NCBI GenBank assembly: GCA_965222975.1
Contig: CBDCVJ010000064.1
Location: 124,001 to 188,000, forward strand
Direction of reading: 5' to 3'
DNA from: UBA6168 sp965222975
GTDB taxonomy: Bacteria > Bacteroidota > Bacteroidia > Chitinophagales > Saprospiraceae
DNA: 64,000 nt
How positions within the stretch are numbered: position 1 is the first letter of the stretch; every line of letters begins with the position of its first letter. The notes under the pieces are model-generated. The model searched no databases. It was given only the letters and a program-made list of their open reading frames with translations, and was not told where the DNA came from. Below are positions 52,575-60,918 of the stretch, piece by piece. Both the position numbers and the translations under genes were made by a program.

Positions 52575-53861
52575 ATGCAGGACAGAAGAAGATTCCTCCA
52601 TCAATTTACCAAAGCCTCCACATCGTTATTGGCATTGCCATTTTTCCAGTCGGCCAATGGCCAATCATTGCTTCGGTCATTTGAAGAAAAGAATTATTTG
52701 TTGCCCGAAGAATCTGTACATGATGAGGATTTTTGGCATCTTATACATCAAGCATACACTGTTTCTCCTAATATCATCAATTTGAACAATGGTGGTGTTT
52801 CCCCGCAACCGCTTGTAGTACAAGAAGCTGTTGAGCATTATAATAGGATGAGCAATATGGCTCCTTCTTATTATATGTGGAGGATTTTAGATAGTGGCAG
52901 GGAAGGGCTGCGACTGAAATTGGCCGAAGTAGCAGGCTGCTCTCCAGAAGAGCTGGCTATCAACAGGAATTCGTCTGAAGCACTTGAGACAGTCATTTTT
53001 GGTCTGCGACTGAAACGCGGGGATGAGGTCGTTTTGACTAAACAGGATTACCCCAATATGATAAATGCATGGAAGCAGAGGGCGCACCGCGACGGGATTG
53101 TGTTGAAATGGTTGGATTTTGAGTTTCCAATTGAAGACAAATCTGAGATTGTTGAACGCTTTAAGACTGCTTTTACTGAAAAAACAAAGATTGTACACAT
53201 CACGCATGTAATCAATTGGATGGGTCAGATTCTACCTGTTAGGGAAATAGCAGATGAAGCAAAAAAACTTGGGATTGAAGTCTTGGTGGATGCTGCCCAT
53301 TCATTTGCTCATATTGATTATAGAATTCCTGACCTTAATTGCGATTATTTTGGAACCAGCCTGCACAAGTGGCTTTGTGCGCCGTTTGGCACTGGAATGC
53401 TTTATGTCAAAAGGGACAAGATCGGCAAACTCTACCCGCTATTCGCAGGTGACGAACCTGAATCAGAAGATATCAGGAAATTTGAAAACCTTGGTACAAG
53501 ATCTTTTGCCACTGAACAAGCCATTGGCGAAGCCGTCAATTTTCATCAGATGATAGGGCAGAAACGGAAACAGGCGCGCCTGCAATTTTTAAAAACCTAT
53601 TGGGCGGAAAAAGCTTTGGAATTGCCTGGTATTTCAATTGGCACTTCTTTAAAGCCTGATTTTTCATGTGGTATTGCCCTGCTTCAAGTAAAGGGAAAGA
53701 CCCCATCGGATGTCAATGATTTTCTTATGCGACAATATAAAATCCATTCAGTAGCTATCACTTGGGAAAACATTGCGGGGGTCAGAATCACGCCAAATGT
53801 TTATACCCGTCTTCAAGATCTTGACCGACTTCATCTCGCTCTACAAAAACTTACCAGTTGA
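52575..53861 (+). CDS. Exported PLP-dependent class V aminotransferase-like enzyme
   Basis: 428 residues. The N-terminus MQDRRRFLHQFTKASTSLLA is a Tat-type signal (RRRFL) with a hydrophobic stretch after it, ending near SANGQS. The enzyme body has the class V fold: INLNNGGVSPQP near the start, LAINRNSSEALETVI, EVLVDAAHSFAHIDY for the cofactor Asp-Ala-His, and the PLP-binding Lys in FGTSLHKWLCAPFGTG. It resembles isopenicillin N epimerase and cysteine desulfurase relatives; the substrate is unknown. The start could be at 52530, but ATG 52575 gives the signal. A class V PLP enzyme exported folded is unusual but consistent with Tat. Confidence 0.85.
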   Translation: MQDRRRFLHQFTKASTSLLALPFFQSANGQSLLRSFEEKNYLLPEESVHDEDFWHLIHQAYTVSPNIINLNNGGVSPQPLVVQEAVEHYNRMSNMAPSYYMWRILDSGREGLRLKLAEVAGCSPEELAINRNSSEALETVIFGLRLKRGDEVVLTKQDYPNMINAWKQRAHRDGIVLKWLDFEFPIEDKSEIVERFKTAFTEKTKIVHITHVINWMGQILPVREIADEAKKLGIEVLVDAAHSFAHIDYRIPDLNCDYFGTSLHKWLCAPFGTGMLYVKRDKIGKLYPLFAGDEPESEDIRKFENLGTRSFATEQAIGEAVNFHQMIGQKRKQARLQFLKTYWAEKALELPGISIGTSLKPDFSCGIALLQVKGKTPSDVNDFLMRQYKIHSVAITWENIAGVRITPNVYTRLQDLDRLHLALQKLTS

Positions 53862-53987
53862 TTTTCACTAAGAAATCAGAGTCCAGACCGTTTTGCTGTC
53901 AGGGGCAAGAAGCACAATAGCTTCTATTCCATATAATCCCCGAGAGTGATACGGTCTGCTCCCTGTTCTCTGTTTAAACATTAAAAA

Positions 53988-54494
53988 ATGCAAATTGAAA
54001 AAAACAGTGTCGTTTCCGTTCATTACCGCCTACAGGCTGATAATGCAACTGGAGAAATTATTGAGGAAACTTTTGGCAGCCAACCTCTGACTTTCCTATT
54101 TGGAGCAGGTCAGATGATACCCGATTTTGAAAAAAACCTGCTTGGAAAATTAGCCGGAGATGAACACGCTTTTGCCATTAAAAGTGAGGATGCGTATGGT
54201 TCTGTTAATCCAAGTGCTATTGTCCAACTACCCATAGAAACATTTATTGTGGACGGTCAATTGGCTGCCGACCTTCTAGTTGTAGGGAAGACCATTCCCA
54301 TGTCGGATGAAAATGGCCGTCGGTTAATGGGCACCATTAAAGCTATTCAGGAAAAACAAGTTACTGTTGATTTCAACCATCCAATGGCGGGTCAAGACCT
54401 TTATTTTACAGTAGCAGTGGATAGTGTGAGAAAGGCCACCGTCGATGAGATTTCTCATGGACATGTGCATGGGCCTGGTGGGGTAGAACATTGA
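53988..54494 (+). CDS. slyD: FKBP-type peptidyl-prolyl isomerase, SlyD-like
   Basis: 168 residues. It is a prolyl isomerase and chaperone. N-terminal FKBP segment NSVVSVHYRL ... FLFGAGQMIPDFEKNLLGKL, an insert-in-flap domain (AYGSVNPSAIVQLPIETFIV to HPMAGQDLYF), then VAVDSVRKATVDEISHGHVH and a short His-bearing tail (GHVHGPGGVEH) like the metal-binding tail of SlyD. No signal peptide, so cytoplasmic. Start ATG 53988. Confidence 0.92.
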   Translation: MQIEKNSVVSVHYRLQADNATGEIIEETFGSQPLTFLFGAGQMIPDFEKNLLGKLAGDEHAFAIKSEDAYGSVNPSAIVQLPIETFIVDGQLAADLLVVGKTIPMSDENGRRLMGTIKAIQEKQVTVDFNHPMAGQDLYFTVAVDSVRKATVDEISHGHVHGPGGVEH

Positions 54495-54608
54495 TTAATA
54501 ATTTGTTGAATAGTCTGCTCGCTTTCAATTTTTCGGTTAATAAGAAATCAGATAAATCTATGTTATTAAAATGACAATGCATTAAGAGCCCTAAAGGGTG
54601 CATCCTTT

Positions 54609-54616
54609 TATATTTG
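54609..54616 (+). promoter_or_regulatory. Putative -7 element of the TonB receptor gene
   Basis: TATATTTG matches TAnnTTTG. I could not find a TTTG at the right distance upstream, so only half of a promoter is seen. Confidence 0.35.
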
Positions 54617-54622
54617 CAGCCA

Positions 54623-54650
54623 TTTAAATCACACTTTAAATCACACTTTA
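54623..54650 (+). repeat. 12 bp tandem repeat
   Basis: TTTAAATCACAC occurs twice in direct tandem (54623-54634, 54635-54646), then a partial TTTA. It lies between a -7-like element and the start codon of the TonB receptor. Confidence 0.7.
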
Positions 54651-54733
54651 TTGGTTTCCTTCAAGGTAAAAATCCTTAGCGGAATACCCTTTAAGGTCAT
54701 GTCCGATAAGCTATCTTTAACCAAAATAATTGT

Positions 54734-57052
54734 ATGAAGAAAATAATACTGATTGCTTTTCCATTGCTGTTTATTTCACTTGGACTGGAAGCACAAAAGG
54801 GTGGCACGGTAAGGGGAAATGTTTATGATAGCGAAACGGGAAACCCCGTCATCCTTGGGACTGTCCAGCTACAAGGTACAACCATCGGAACCAATACAGA
54901 TGAAAACGGTTTTTTTTCTATTGGCGGAGTGCCAGCAGGTAGCTATCTATTGGTTGCTACCTATATAGGATATGATAGTGTATCAGTTAATATCAATGTT
55001 CGGGACGGGGGGATCGTTTCCCAAAATTTGATGATGAGCGAAAGCAGTATCCAATTAGGGATGGTGGAATTGTCAGCGCGCAGAGAGCAGGCAAAAAGTG
55101 AAATCCAGATATCCAAAGTAACTGTTTCAGCCAATCAAATAAAAGCCTTGCCAAGTGCAGGTGGTCAGACAGACCTGGCTCAATATCTGCCTGTTTTGCC
55201 TGGGATTATTTCTACTGGTGACCAAGGAGGTCAAATTTATATTAGGGGTGGATCACCCATTCAAAACCGGATCATGATTGATGGTATGACCATCTATAAT
55301 CCATTCCACAGTATTGGGTTTTTCTCTGTTTTTGAAACCGAAGCAATTAAAACCGTTGATGTGTTGACAGCAGGATTTAATGCAGAGTATGGCGGTCGTG
55401 TTTCAGCCATTATTGATATAAAAACAAGGGAGGGCAACAAAAAACGTTATGGTGGTCTGGTTAGTGCCAATCCATTTCAAGCTAAAGCACTGATCGAAGG
55501 TCCGATAAAAAAATTTCGGGAAGATGGCGGCTCCAGCAGCTCATTTATGTTTACTGCTAAACATTCATACATCAACGAAACTTCTCCATTACTTTATTCC
55601 TACGCAGTTGATACCACTCTTTACGTATTGAGCGAAGATCCAAGCATTTCCCAAAAGGATAAAGAAAGATTACCTTTTAGGTTTACAGATGTATTTGGAA
55701 AATTATCATTTCAAACGAATAATGGAAGTAATTTGAACTTGTTCGGATTTAGTTTCAATGATAGGGTTGATTATATCGGTGTGTCAAGCCTTGATTGGAC
55801 AACCTTTGGTGGAGGCTCGAATTTTAAACTGATACCCCCAAGTTCTAACCTTATTATTGGAGGAACAGTTGCCTATTCAAAATACGATATTGAGCAGCAA
55901 GAAGCAGAGGGCGACCCAAGATCAAGCAGTATTTCCAGTTATACAGTCGCACTTAATTTCACTTATTTTGGGTTGAAAAACGAAATCAAATATGGTTTTG
56001 ACATCAGTGGACTCGACACTAAATTCAACTTTAAAAATTTCATAGGAAATACCATTGAACAAAACAGCAATACACCCGAAGTTGCGGGTTATGTTAAATT
56101 CAAGCAATTATTCGGTAATTGGGTGCTTGAACCAAGTCTGCGTCTGCAATTATACCCATCTCAAACATCCACCAATATTGAACCGAGGTTCGGGGCTAAA
56201 TACAATGCAACTGACTTTTTCCGAATAAAATTGGCAGGAGGGCTTTATTCTCAAAACTTGATCGGATCAGTAAATGAACAAGATGTAGTCAATTTGTTTG
56301 TTGGATTCTTGACAGGCCCGGAGGAACAGGTCTTCGATTCAGAAGGCAATGTCGCTGACCATAACCTGCAAAAAGCAATTCATGGGGTAGCTGGATTTGA
56401 AGTGGATTTGACCAAAAACCTCGAATTGAATATAGAAGGTTATTACAAAAATTATCGCCAGCTCATTCAGATAAACCGAAATAAATTAGATCCTCAAGAC
56501 CCTGATTTTGTTACAGAAACGGGCAATGCTTATGGAGGCGATCTATCATTGCGATATGAAAACAAAAATGTCTTTGCATGGATGACCTATTCTTTGGCTT
56601 ACGTAAAACGGGATGACGGAGCGCAAGTTTATCCTACCATCTTTGACCGTCGCCACAATGTGAATTTATTAGGTACTTACAAATTTGGAAAGCAGTGGGA
56701 AGCTGCTGCGAGATGGAATATGGGTACTGGATTTCCATTTAGCTTGTCTCAAGGGTTTTTTAATGAAGTTATATTTAACAATGGATTGGATACCGATCCG
56801 GTCACTGGTAATGGAAATTTGGGAACCATACTTGATGAAAAACGGAACAGGGGGCGTTTGCCTGCATATCATCGCTTGGATATTTCCCTCAAAAAAACAT
56901 TTGAGATTTCTAAATACTCTGAGTTGGAGTTAGTTGCCAGTGCAACCAATGCATATGACCGCGCAAATATTTTTTATTTCGACCGCATTAGGAATCAACG
57001 AGTCAATCAACTTCCAATCATGCCCAGTTTAGGATTGACGTTTACATTTTAA
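54734..57052 (+). CDS. TonB-dependent outer-membrane receptor with carboxypeptidase-like N-terminal domain
   Basis: 772 residues. Signal peptide to about residue 21 (GLEAQ). Residues about 23-110 are a carboxypeptidase regulatory-like domain (GTVRGNVYDSETGNPVILGT; GGVPAGSYLLVATYIGYDSV). The plug follows (ALPSAGGQTDLAQYLPVLPG; GGQIYIRGGSPIQNRIMIDG) and then the barrel, closed by a final strand SLGLTFTF. Ligand unknown; no SusD partner lies next to it. It is on the short side for this class. The gene ends in a strong terminator. Confidence 0.93.
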   Translation: MKKIILIAFPLLFISLGLEAQKGGTVRGNVYDSETGNPVILGTVQLQGTTIGTNTDENGFFSIGGVPAGSYLLVATYIGYDSVSVNINVRDGGIVSQNLMMSESSIQLGMVELSARREQAKSEIQISKVTVSANQIKALPSAGGQTDLAQYLPVLPGIISTGDQGGQIYIRGGSPIQNRIMIDGMTIYNPFHSIGFFSVFETEAIKTVDVLTAGFNAEYGGRVSAIIDIKTREGNKKRYGGLVSANPFQAKALIEGPIKKFREDGGSSSSFMFTAKHSYINETSPLLYSYAVDTTLYVLSEDPSISQKDKERLPFRFTDVFGKLSFQTNNGSNLNLFGFSFNDRVDYIGVSSLDWTTFGGGSNFKLIPPSSNLIIGGTVAYSKYDIEQQEAEGDPRSSSISSYTVALNFTYFGLKNEIKYGFDISGLDTKFNFKNFIGNTIEQNSNTPEVAGYVKFKQLFGNWVLEPSLRLQLYPSQTSTNIEPRFGAKYNATDFFRIKLAGGLYSQNLIGSVNEQDVVNLFVGFLTGPEEQVFDSEGNVADHNLQKAIHGVAGFEVDLTKNLELNIEGYYKNYRQLIQINRNKLDPQDPDFVTETGNAYGGDLSLRYENKNVFAWMTYSLAYVKRDDGAQVYPTIFDRRHNVNLLGTYKFGKQWEAAARWNMGTGFPFSLSQGFFNEVIFNNGLDTDPVTGNGNLGTILDEKRNRGRLPAYHRLDISLKKTFEISKYSELELVASATNAYDRANIFYFDRIRNQRVNQLPIMPSLGLTFTF

Positions 57053-57056
57053 AATA

Positions 57057-57097
57057 AAAAATAAAGGCCCGAAAACTCATTCGGGCCTTTATTTTTT
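57057..57097 (+). terminator. Intrinsic terminator after the TonB receptor gene
   Basis: Stem AAAATAAAGGCCCGA / TCGGGCCTTTATTTT (15 bp perfect), 9 nt loop, T residues after it. Confidence 0.92.
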
Positions 57098-57178
57098 ACA
57101 ACTTTTCATACTTTCGCCGCTGTTCCAAAAGACCGTTGAAAGCATTGTGCTTTCTTTTCTTTTTGGCAAAACATTTCA

Positions 57179-57319
57179 GTTCTTCGACAATTTTTGTGGA
57201 ACAGGAAAAAACAAGAAGAGAGGGAGGCAAAAAACAAAAAATTTTCAACTTTTGTTTTTTACCTCCCTCTCTAAAACATTGATACTTTAAATGGTCTCCA
57301 CAGGAGTTGTCAAAGAACC
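57179..57319. repeat. Nested palindromic element R7 (family A)
   Basis: Outer repeats 57179-57201 and 57297-57319 carry the same motif as in R2 (one arm GGTTCTTTGACAA ending in GTGGA). The core is a 26-27 bp hairpin at 57217-57272, arm AGAGAGGGAGG(C/T)AAAAAAC, with a few mismatches. Core, loop (TTTTC) and left flank are homologous to the right half of R2. Confidence 0.85.
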
Positions 57320-57442
57320 AACATTTCAAACCATTGTAGTAAAGGAAAAAAATAAATTGTACAGGCAAAAAGCACAAGAGAGAGATCTGTTGTCCAATGC
57401 CCAGTTTTTACTTTGTTCTCCTTTACCTTTTACTTTTTACTT

Positions 57443-58645
57443 ATGAATCTTCACGAATACCAAGGAAAAGAATTATTGAAAGGATATGGAATACCAATAC
57501 AAGAAGGTGTCGTTGCCACCACTTTGGATGAGGCTGAGGCTGCATGGCATAAAATCAGGGAGCAAACTGGAACGGATATCACTGTCGTTAAGGCTCAGAT
57601 ACATGCGGGAGGCCGTGGCAAAGGAGGCGGAGTAAAAGTTGTAAAAGACTTGGATGGTTTGAAAGAACAAGCAGGCAACATCCTTGGAATGATGCTCAAG
57701 ACGCCCCAAACTCCCGGTGGATTAAATGGCCCGGGGAAATTGGTCAGGAAAGTATTGATTGCAGAGGATAGCTATCGCCCTGATTTTGATGCTTGTAAAG
57801 AGTATTATATGTCTATATTAATGGATCGGGGGCGTAAATGCAATGTAATAATTTATTCTACAGAAGGGGGAATGGATATAGAAAAAGTGGCAGAAGAAAC
57901 ACCACACCTAGTACATAAAGAATACATTGATCCAGAATTAGGGCTGCTTGGTTTTCAGGCAAGAAAAGTAGCTTTCAACCTCGGCCTGAGCGGCGCTTCT
58001 TTTAAGAACATGGTGAAATTTGTAAACAACTTATACAAAGCTTTTTTGGGTGCCGACGCTTCTCTTTTTGAAATCAACCCCTGCCTCGAGACTGCCGATG
58101 GCCGTATTGTAGCAGTAGATTGCAAGGTGTCGTTAGATGACAATGCCCTATTTCGCCACCCTGAACTTGCAGCATTACGGGACACTGATGAGGAAGATCC
58201 CACCGAAGTAGAAGCTAAAAAATACGATTTAAATTATGTCAAGCTGGATGGCAATGTGGGATGTATGGTCAATGGCGCAGGGTTGGCAATGGCCACGATG
58301 GATATCATTAAATTGTCAGGCGGCGAACCCGCTAATTTCCTTGATGTTGGCGGAACGGCAGATGCTAAAAGAGTGGAGCAGGCCTTTCACATCATTTTAA
58401 AAGACCCAGCAGTGAAGGCTATCCTGATCAATATCTTTGGTGGGATTGTCCGCTGTGACCGGGTGGCACAGGGCGTAGTCGATGCCTATAAAAACATGGG
58501 CAATATTAAAGTGCCGATCATAGTGCGGTTGCAGGGCACCAATGCGGATATAGCTAAAAAGATCATAGACGAATCGGGCCTCGAAGTACATTCCGCTATC
58601 TTGTTGCAAGAAGCAGCTGATAAAGTAAAAGAGGTACTTTCTTGA
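57443..58645 (+). CDS. sucC: Succinate-CoA ligase, ADP-forming, beta subunit
   Basis: 400 residues. It joins succinate, CoA and ATP in the citric acid cycle, together with SucD (not in the window). ATP-grasp features: MNLHEYQGKELLKGYGIPIQ at the start, KAQIHAGGRGKGGGVKV for nucleotide binding, FEINPCLET, and the CoA-ligase part FLDVGGTADA and NIFGGIVRCDRVAQGV. ATG 57443 is the conserved start; the in-frame ATG at 57413 would add ten non-conserved residues. Confidence 0.96.
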   Translation: MNLHEYQGKELLKGYGIPIQEGVVATTLDEAEAAWHKIREQTGTDITVVKAQIHAGGRGKGGGVKVVKDLDGLKEQAGNILGMMLKTPQTPGGLNGPGKLVRKVLIAEDSYRPDFDACKEYYMSILMDRGRKCNVIIYSTEGGMDIEKVAEETPHLVHKEYIDPELGLLGFQARKVAFNLGLSGASFKNMVKFVNNLYKAFLGADASLFEINPCLETADGRIVAVDCKVSLDDNALFRHPELAALRDTDEEDPTEVEAKKYDLNYVKLDGNVGCMVNGAGLAMATMDIIKLSGGEPANFLDVGGTADAKRVEQAFHIILKDPAVKAILINIFGGIVRCDRVAQGVVDAYKNMGNIKVPIIVRLQGTNADIAKKIIDESGLEVHSAILLQEAADKVKEVLS

Positions 58646-58663
58646 TTTTTATTTTATGAATAT

Positions 58664-58702
58664 AAAAGCCCGGTTTCCACTGAAAGAAATCGGGCTTTTT
58701 TG
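58664..58702 (+). terminator. Intrinsic terminator after sucC
   Basis: Stem AAAAGCCCGGTTT / AAATCGGGCTTTT (13 bp with one G-U), 10 nt loop, T residues. Its A-rich 5' side may also end the minus-strand gene at 58721. Confidence 0.85.
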
Positions 58703-58720
58703 TGATCGGCTTTTCTAAAA

Positions 58721-59374
58721 TTAAAAATAGGAGAGGAAAAATATAATAACAATGATCACGATTGCAGCAACCACAATAGTATTAAAAGTAGTCCATTGAT
58801 TGCGGTATTCATTAAAGAGTAGCTCTACACAGTCAAGCCAGCCCAATCCTCTTACCGTTCCTTCATAACCCATAAAAAAGTATTTGCGTCTTCCTTTTCT
58901 CGCTTGATCGCCGTGTTTTTTCAAGATGAAAAATTGTGCATTCAAAAAGGCCAGTTCATAGAGTTCGCTTTTAGAAGGGGAACCACCCCCTCCTTTGCCA
59001 CCATGTTGCCCCCCACCACCTCTTCCTCCGCTTTGGCTACCACTTTGCCCCCCTCCTTTTCCGCCTTGTTCTATGATGATCTTATTGGTTTGATCCAATA
59101 ACCGCCACCTTCCACGTGAGACATTGCCATCAACCGATTTTAAATATTCCCCCCCTTCGTTGAAGAAATGAAGCACCGACTCCTGAAAGCCAGGGTCGTC
59201 TTGAATTTCCATCCATGGCTTCCCACCTTCCACTGCATAAAACTTTGTTTCCCGGAGGTCTTCGCTCAAATGCCGAATGCTTGGCAACATTTCATCCAAA
59301 TATGCATCTAATGATTGTTTCTCTGGCAAGTTCAGCTCAAAAGTCTGATCAATATTTTGCAAAGGGTTGTCCAT
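58721..59374 (-). CDS. Tail-anchored protein with a glycine-rich linker
   Basis: 217 residues, no signal peptide. A helical N-terminal domain (about 1-103, with DAYLDEMLPSIRHLSEDLRE and FFNEGGEYLKSVDG) is joined by a Gly/Ser/Gln linker (about 104-135, GGKGGGQSGSQSGGRGGGG). A second small domain follows (ELYELAFLNAQFFILKKHGD; KYFFMGYEGTVRGLGWLDC), and a C-terminal membrane helix (about 193-216). The bulk faces the cytoplasm. I do not recognise the family. It converges with sucC, with a shared terminator. Confidence 0.72.
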   Translation of the reverse strand: MDNPLQNIDQTFELNLPEKQSLDAYLDEMLPSIRHLSEDLRETKFYAVEGGKPWMEIQDDPGFQESVLHFFNEGGEYLKSVDGNVSRGRWRLLDQTNKIIIEQGGKGGGQSGSQSGGRGGGGQHGGKGGGGSPSKSELYELAFLNAQFFILKKHGDQARKGRRKYFFMGYEGTVRGLGWLDCVELLFNEYRNQWTTFNTIVVAAIVIIVIIFFLSYF

Positions 59375-59527
59375 AACACATTCTTATAATTTTTGAAGCA
59401 AATATAACATAGGAAAGGCAACTGTTGGTTTTCAGGGTTTAACATAAAGAAATTATAAAATCCAATTGACTAAAAAGATTCATGCGATCCTTACAAAGTA
59501 ACACAGCCCCTTACCTAATTTTACCGT

Positions 59528-60844
59528 ATGAACAAAATCAAACCGATCCGACCACTCAACAGGTCAAAATCTGCAGCGCTCTTTGAGCAGGCCAAAAACT
59601 ATTTCCCTGGAGGGGTGAATTCACCCGTTCGTGCCTTCAAATCGGTAGAAGGGCCACCCATTTTTTTCACCAAAGGAAAAGGCAGTCATGTGTGGGATGT
59701 GGACGGTAATGAATACATTGATTTATGTTGCTCATGGGGCCCGCTAATATTAGGCCATGCCCATCCAAAAGTCAATGAAGCCATCTTTGAAACAGTGGCA
59801 AACGGTAGTACTTTCGGCGTACCAACAGTTCAAGAAAACGAAATTGCCGAACTTATTTTAAAGAACAACAGCTATGTTGAAAAGCTACGGTTTGTAAGCA
59901 GCGGAACGGAAGCTGTTATGTCGGCAATTCGGTTAGCGAGGGGATATACAGGGAAAAACAAAGTGGTGAAATTTGAGGGATGCTATCACGGCCACGTTGA
60001 TGCTTTGATGGTTAAAGCAGGATCGGGGTTGGCCACTTTTGGGGTCAGCACCTCTGCCGGAATACCTGAAGGATTCATCAGTGAAACCATTGTTTTACCA
60101 TTGAATAAGCCTGAACTTATTGAAGAGACACTGGGGAAAAACGAAGATATTGCTTGTGTCATCCTCGAACCTGTACCTGCAAATAATGGACTCCTTTTGC
60201 AACAAGAGGCAACCCTCCGTTATATAAGGGAAATATGCACGGCACACAATGTATTGTTGATATTTGATGAAGTAATTTCTGGATTTCGGGTAGGATTTGA
60301 AGGTGCAGCTGGCCGATACAGCATCCAACCCGACATCATCACTTATGGGAAAATCATCGGAGGTGGTATGCCTGTTGGTGCTTATGGATCAAGTAAGGAA
60401 ATTATGTCAAAAGTGGCGCCAGATGGCCCTGTTTATCAGGCAGGTACGCTTTCTGGCAACCCGGTTGCCATGGCAGCTGGTCGAGCGACTTTGGTGGAAT
60501 TGTTGAAAGAAAATTTTTATGAGAACCTCGAAGCCAATACAAAATGGTTTACCCAAATGGTCAGCAGTTATTGCCAATCAAAAGGATATGCGGTTGCATT
60601 TCCGACCATTGCTTCTATTTTTTGGATCGCATTTTCCGAAAAAACCATTCGTTCGGCAGATCAGATTGACGCAGGGAGTATGAGCCATTTTAAAACCCTA
60701 CACAAAGAATTGTTGAACCGTGGGGTTTACCTCGGACCTTCTGGATATGAAGTAGGGTTTGTATCGGCAGCCCATACTGATGAAGATTTGGAAAAGTCAG
60801 CGCAAGCGATGTGTGAAGCGTTGGATGTGGTATTTGATAATTAA
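59528..60844 (+). CDS. hemL: Glutamate-1-semialdehyde 2,1-aminomutase
   Basis: 438 residues. This PLP enzyme makes 5-aminolevulinate in C5-pathway heme synthesis. Conserved: YFPGGVNSPVRAFKSVEGPP, SSGTEAVMSAIRLARGYTGK, FEGCYHGHVDALMVKAGSG, FDEVISGFRVGFEGA, and the PLP Lys in TYGKIIGGGMPVGAYG. Start ATG 59528. It stands alone; other heme genes are not in the window. Confidence 0.97.
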   Translation: MNKIKPIRPLNRSKSAALFEQAKNYFPGGVNSPVRAFKSVEGPPIFFTKGKGSHVWDVDGNEYIDLCCSWGPLILGHAHPKVNEAIFETVANGSTFGVPTVQENEIAELILKNNSYVEKLRFVSSGTEAVMSAIRLARGYTGKNKVVKFEGCYHGHVDALMVKAGSGLATFGVSTSAGIPEGFISETIVLPLNKPELIEETLGKNEDIACVILEPVPANNGLLLQQEATLRYIREICTAHNVLLIFDEVISGFRVGFEGAAGRYSIQPDIITYGKIIGGGMPVGAYGSSKEIMSKVAPDGPVYQAGTLSGNPVAMAAGRATLVELLKENFYENLEANTKWFTQMVSSYCQSKGYAVAFPTIASIFWIAFSEKTIRSADQIDAGSMSHFKTLHKELLNRGVYLGPSGYEVGFVSAAHTDEDLEKSAQAMCEALDVVFDN

Positions 60845-60918
60845 TTTACTCAATATTTGAGAATGATTGGTGAGAGCTGTTTGAAACCATAATTATTGAA
60901 AAATGATTTTTATTTAAA

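Larger units (their letters stand above)
57053..57442. other. Gene-free 390 bp spacer
   Basis: It holds the terminator at 57057-57097 and element R7 (57179-57319). Nothing else is clear up to the sucC start. Confidence 0.65.

Noticed and set aside
57096..57377. 93-codon minus-strand frame over element R7
   Set aside because: The frame only reads the palindromic repeat and its purine-rich core as Lys-rich protein; no gene features.
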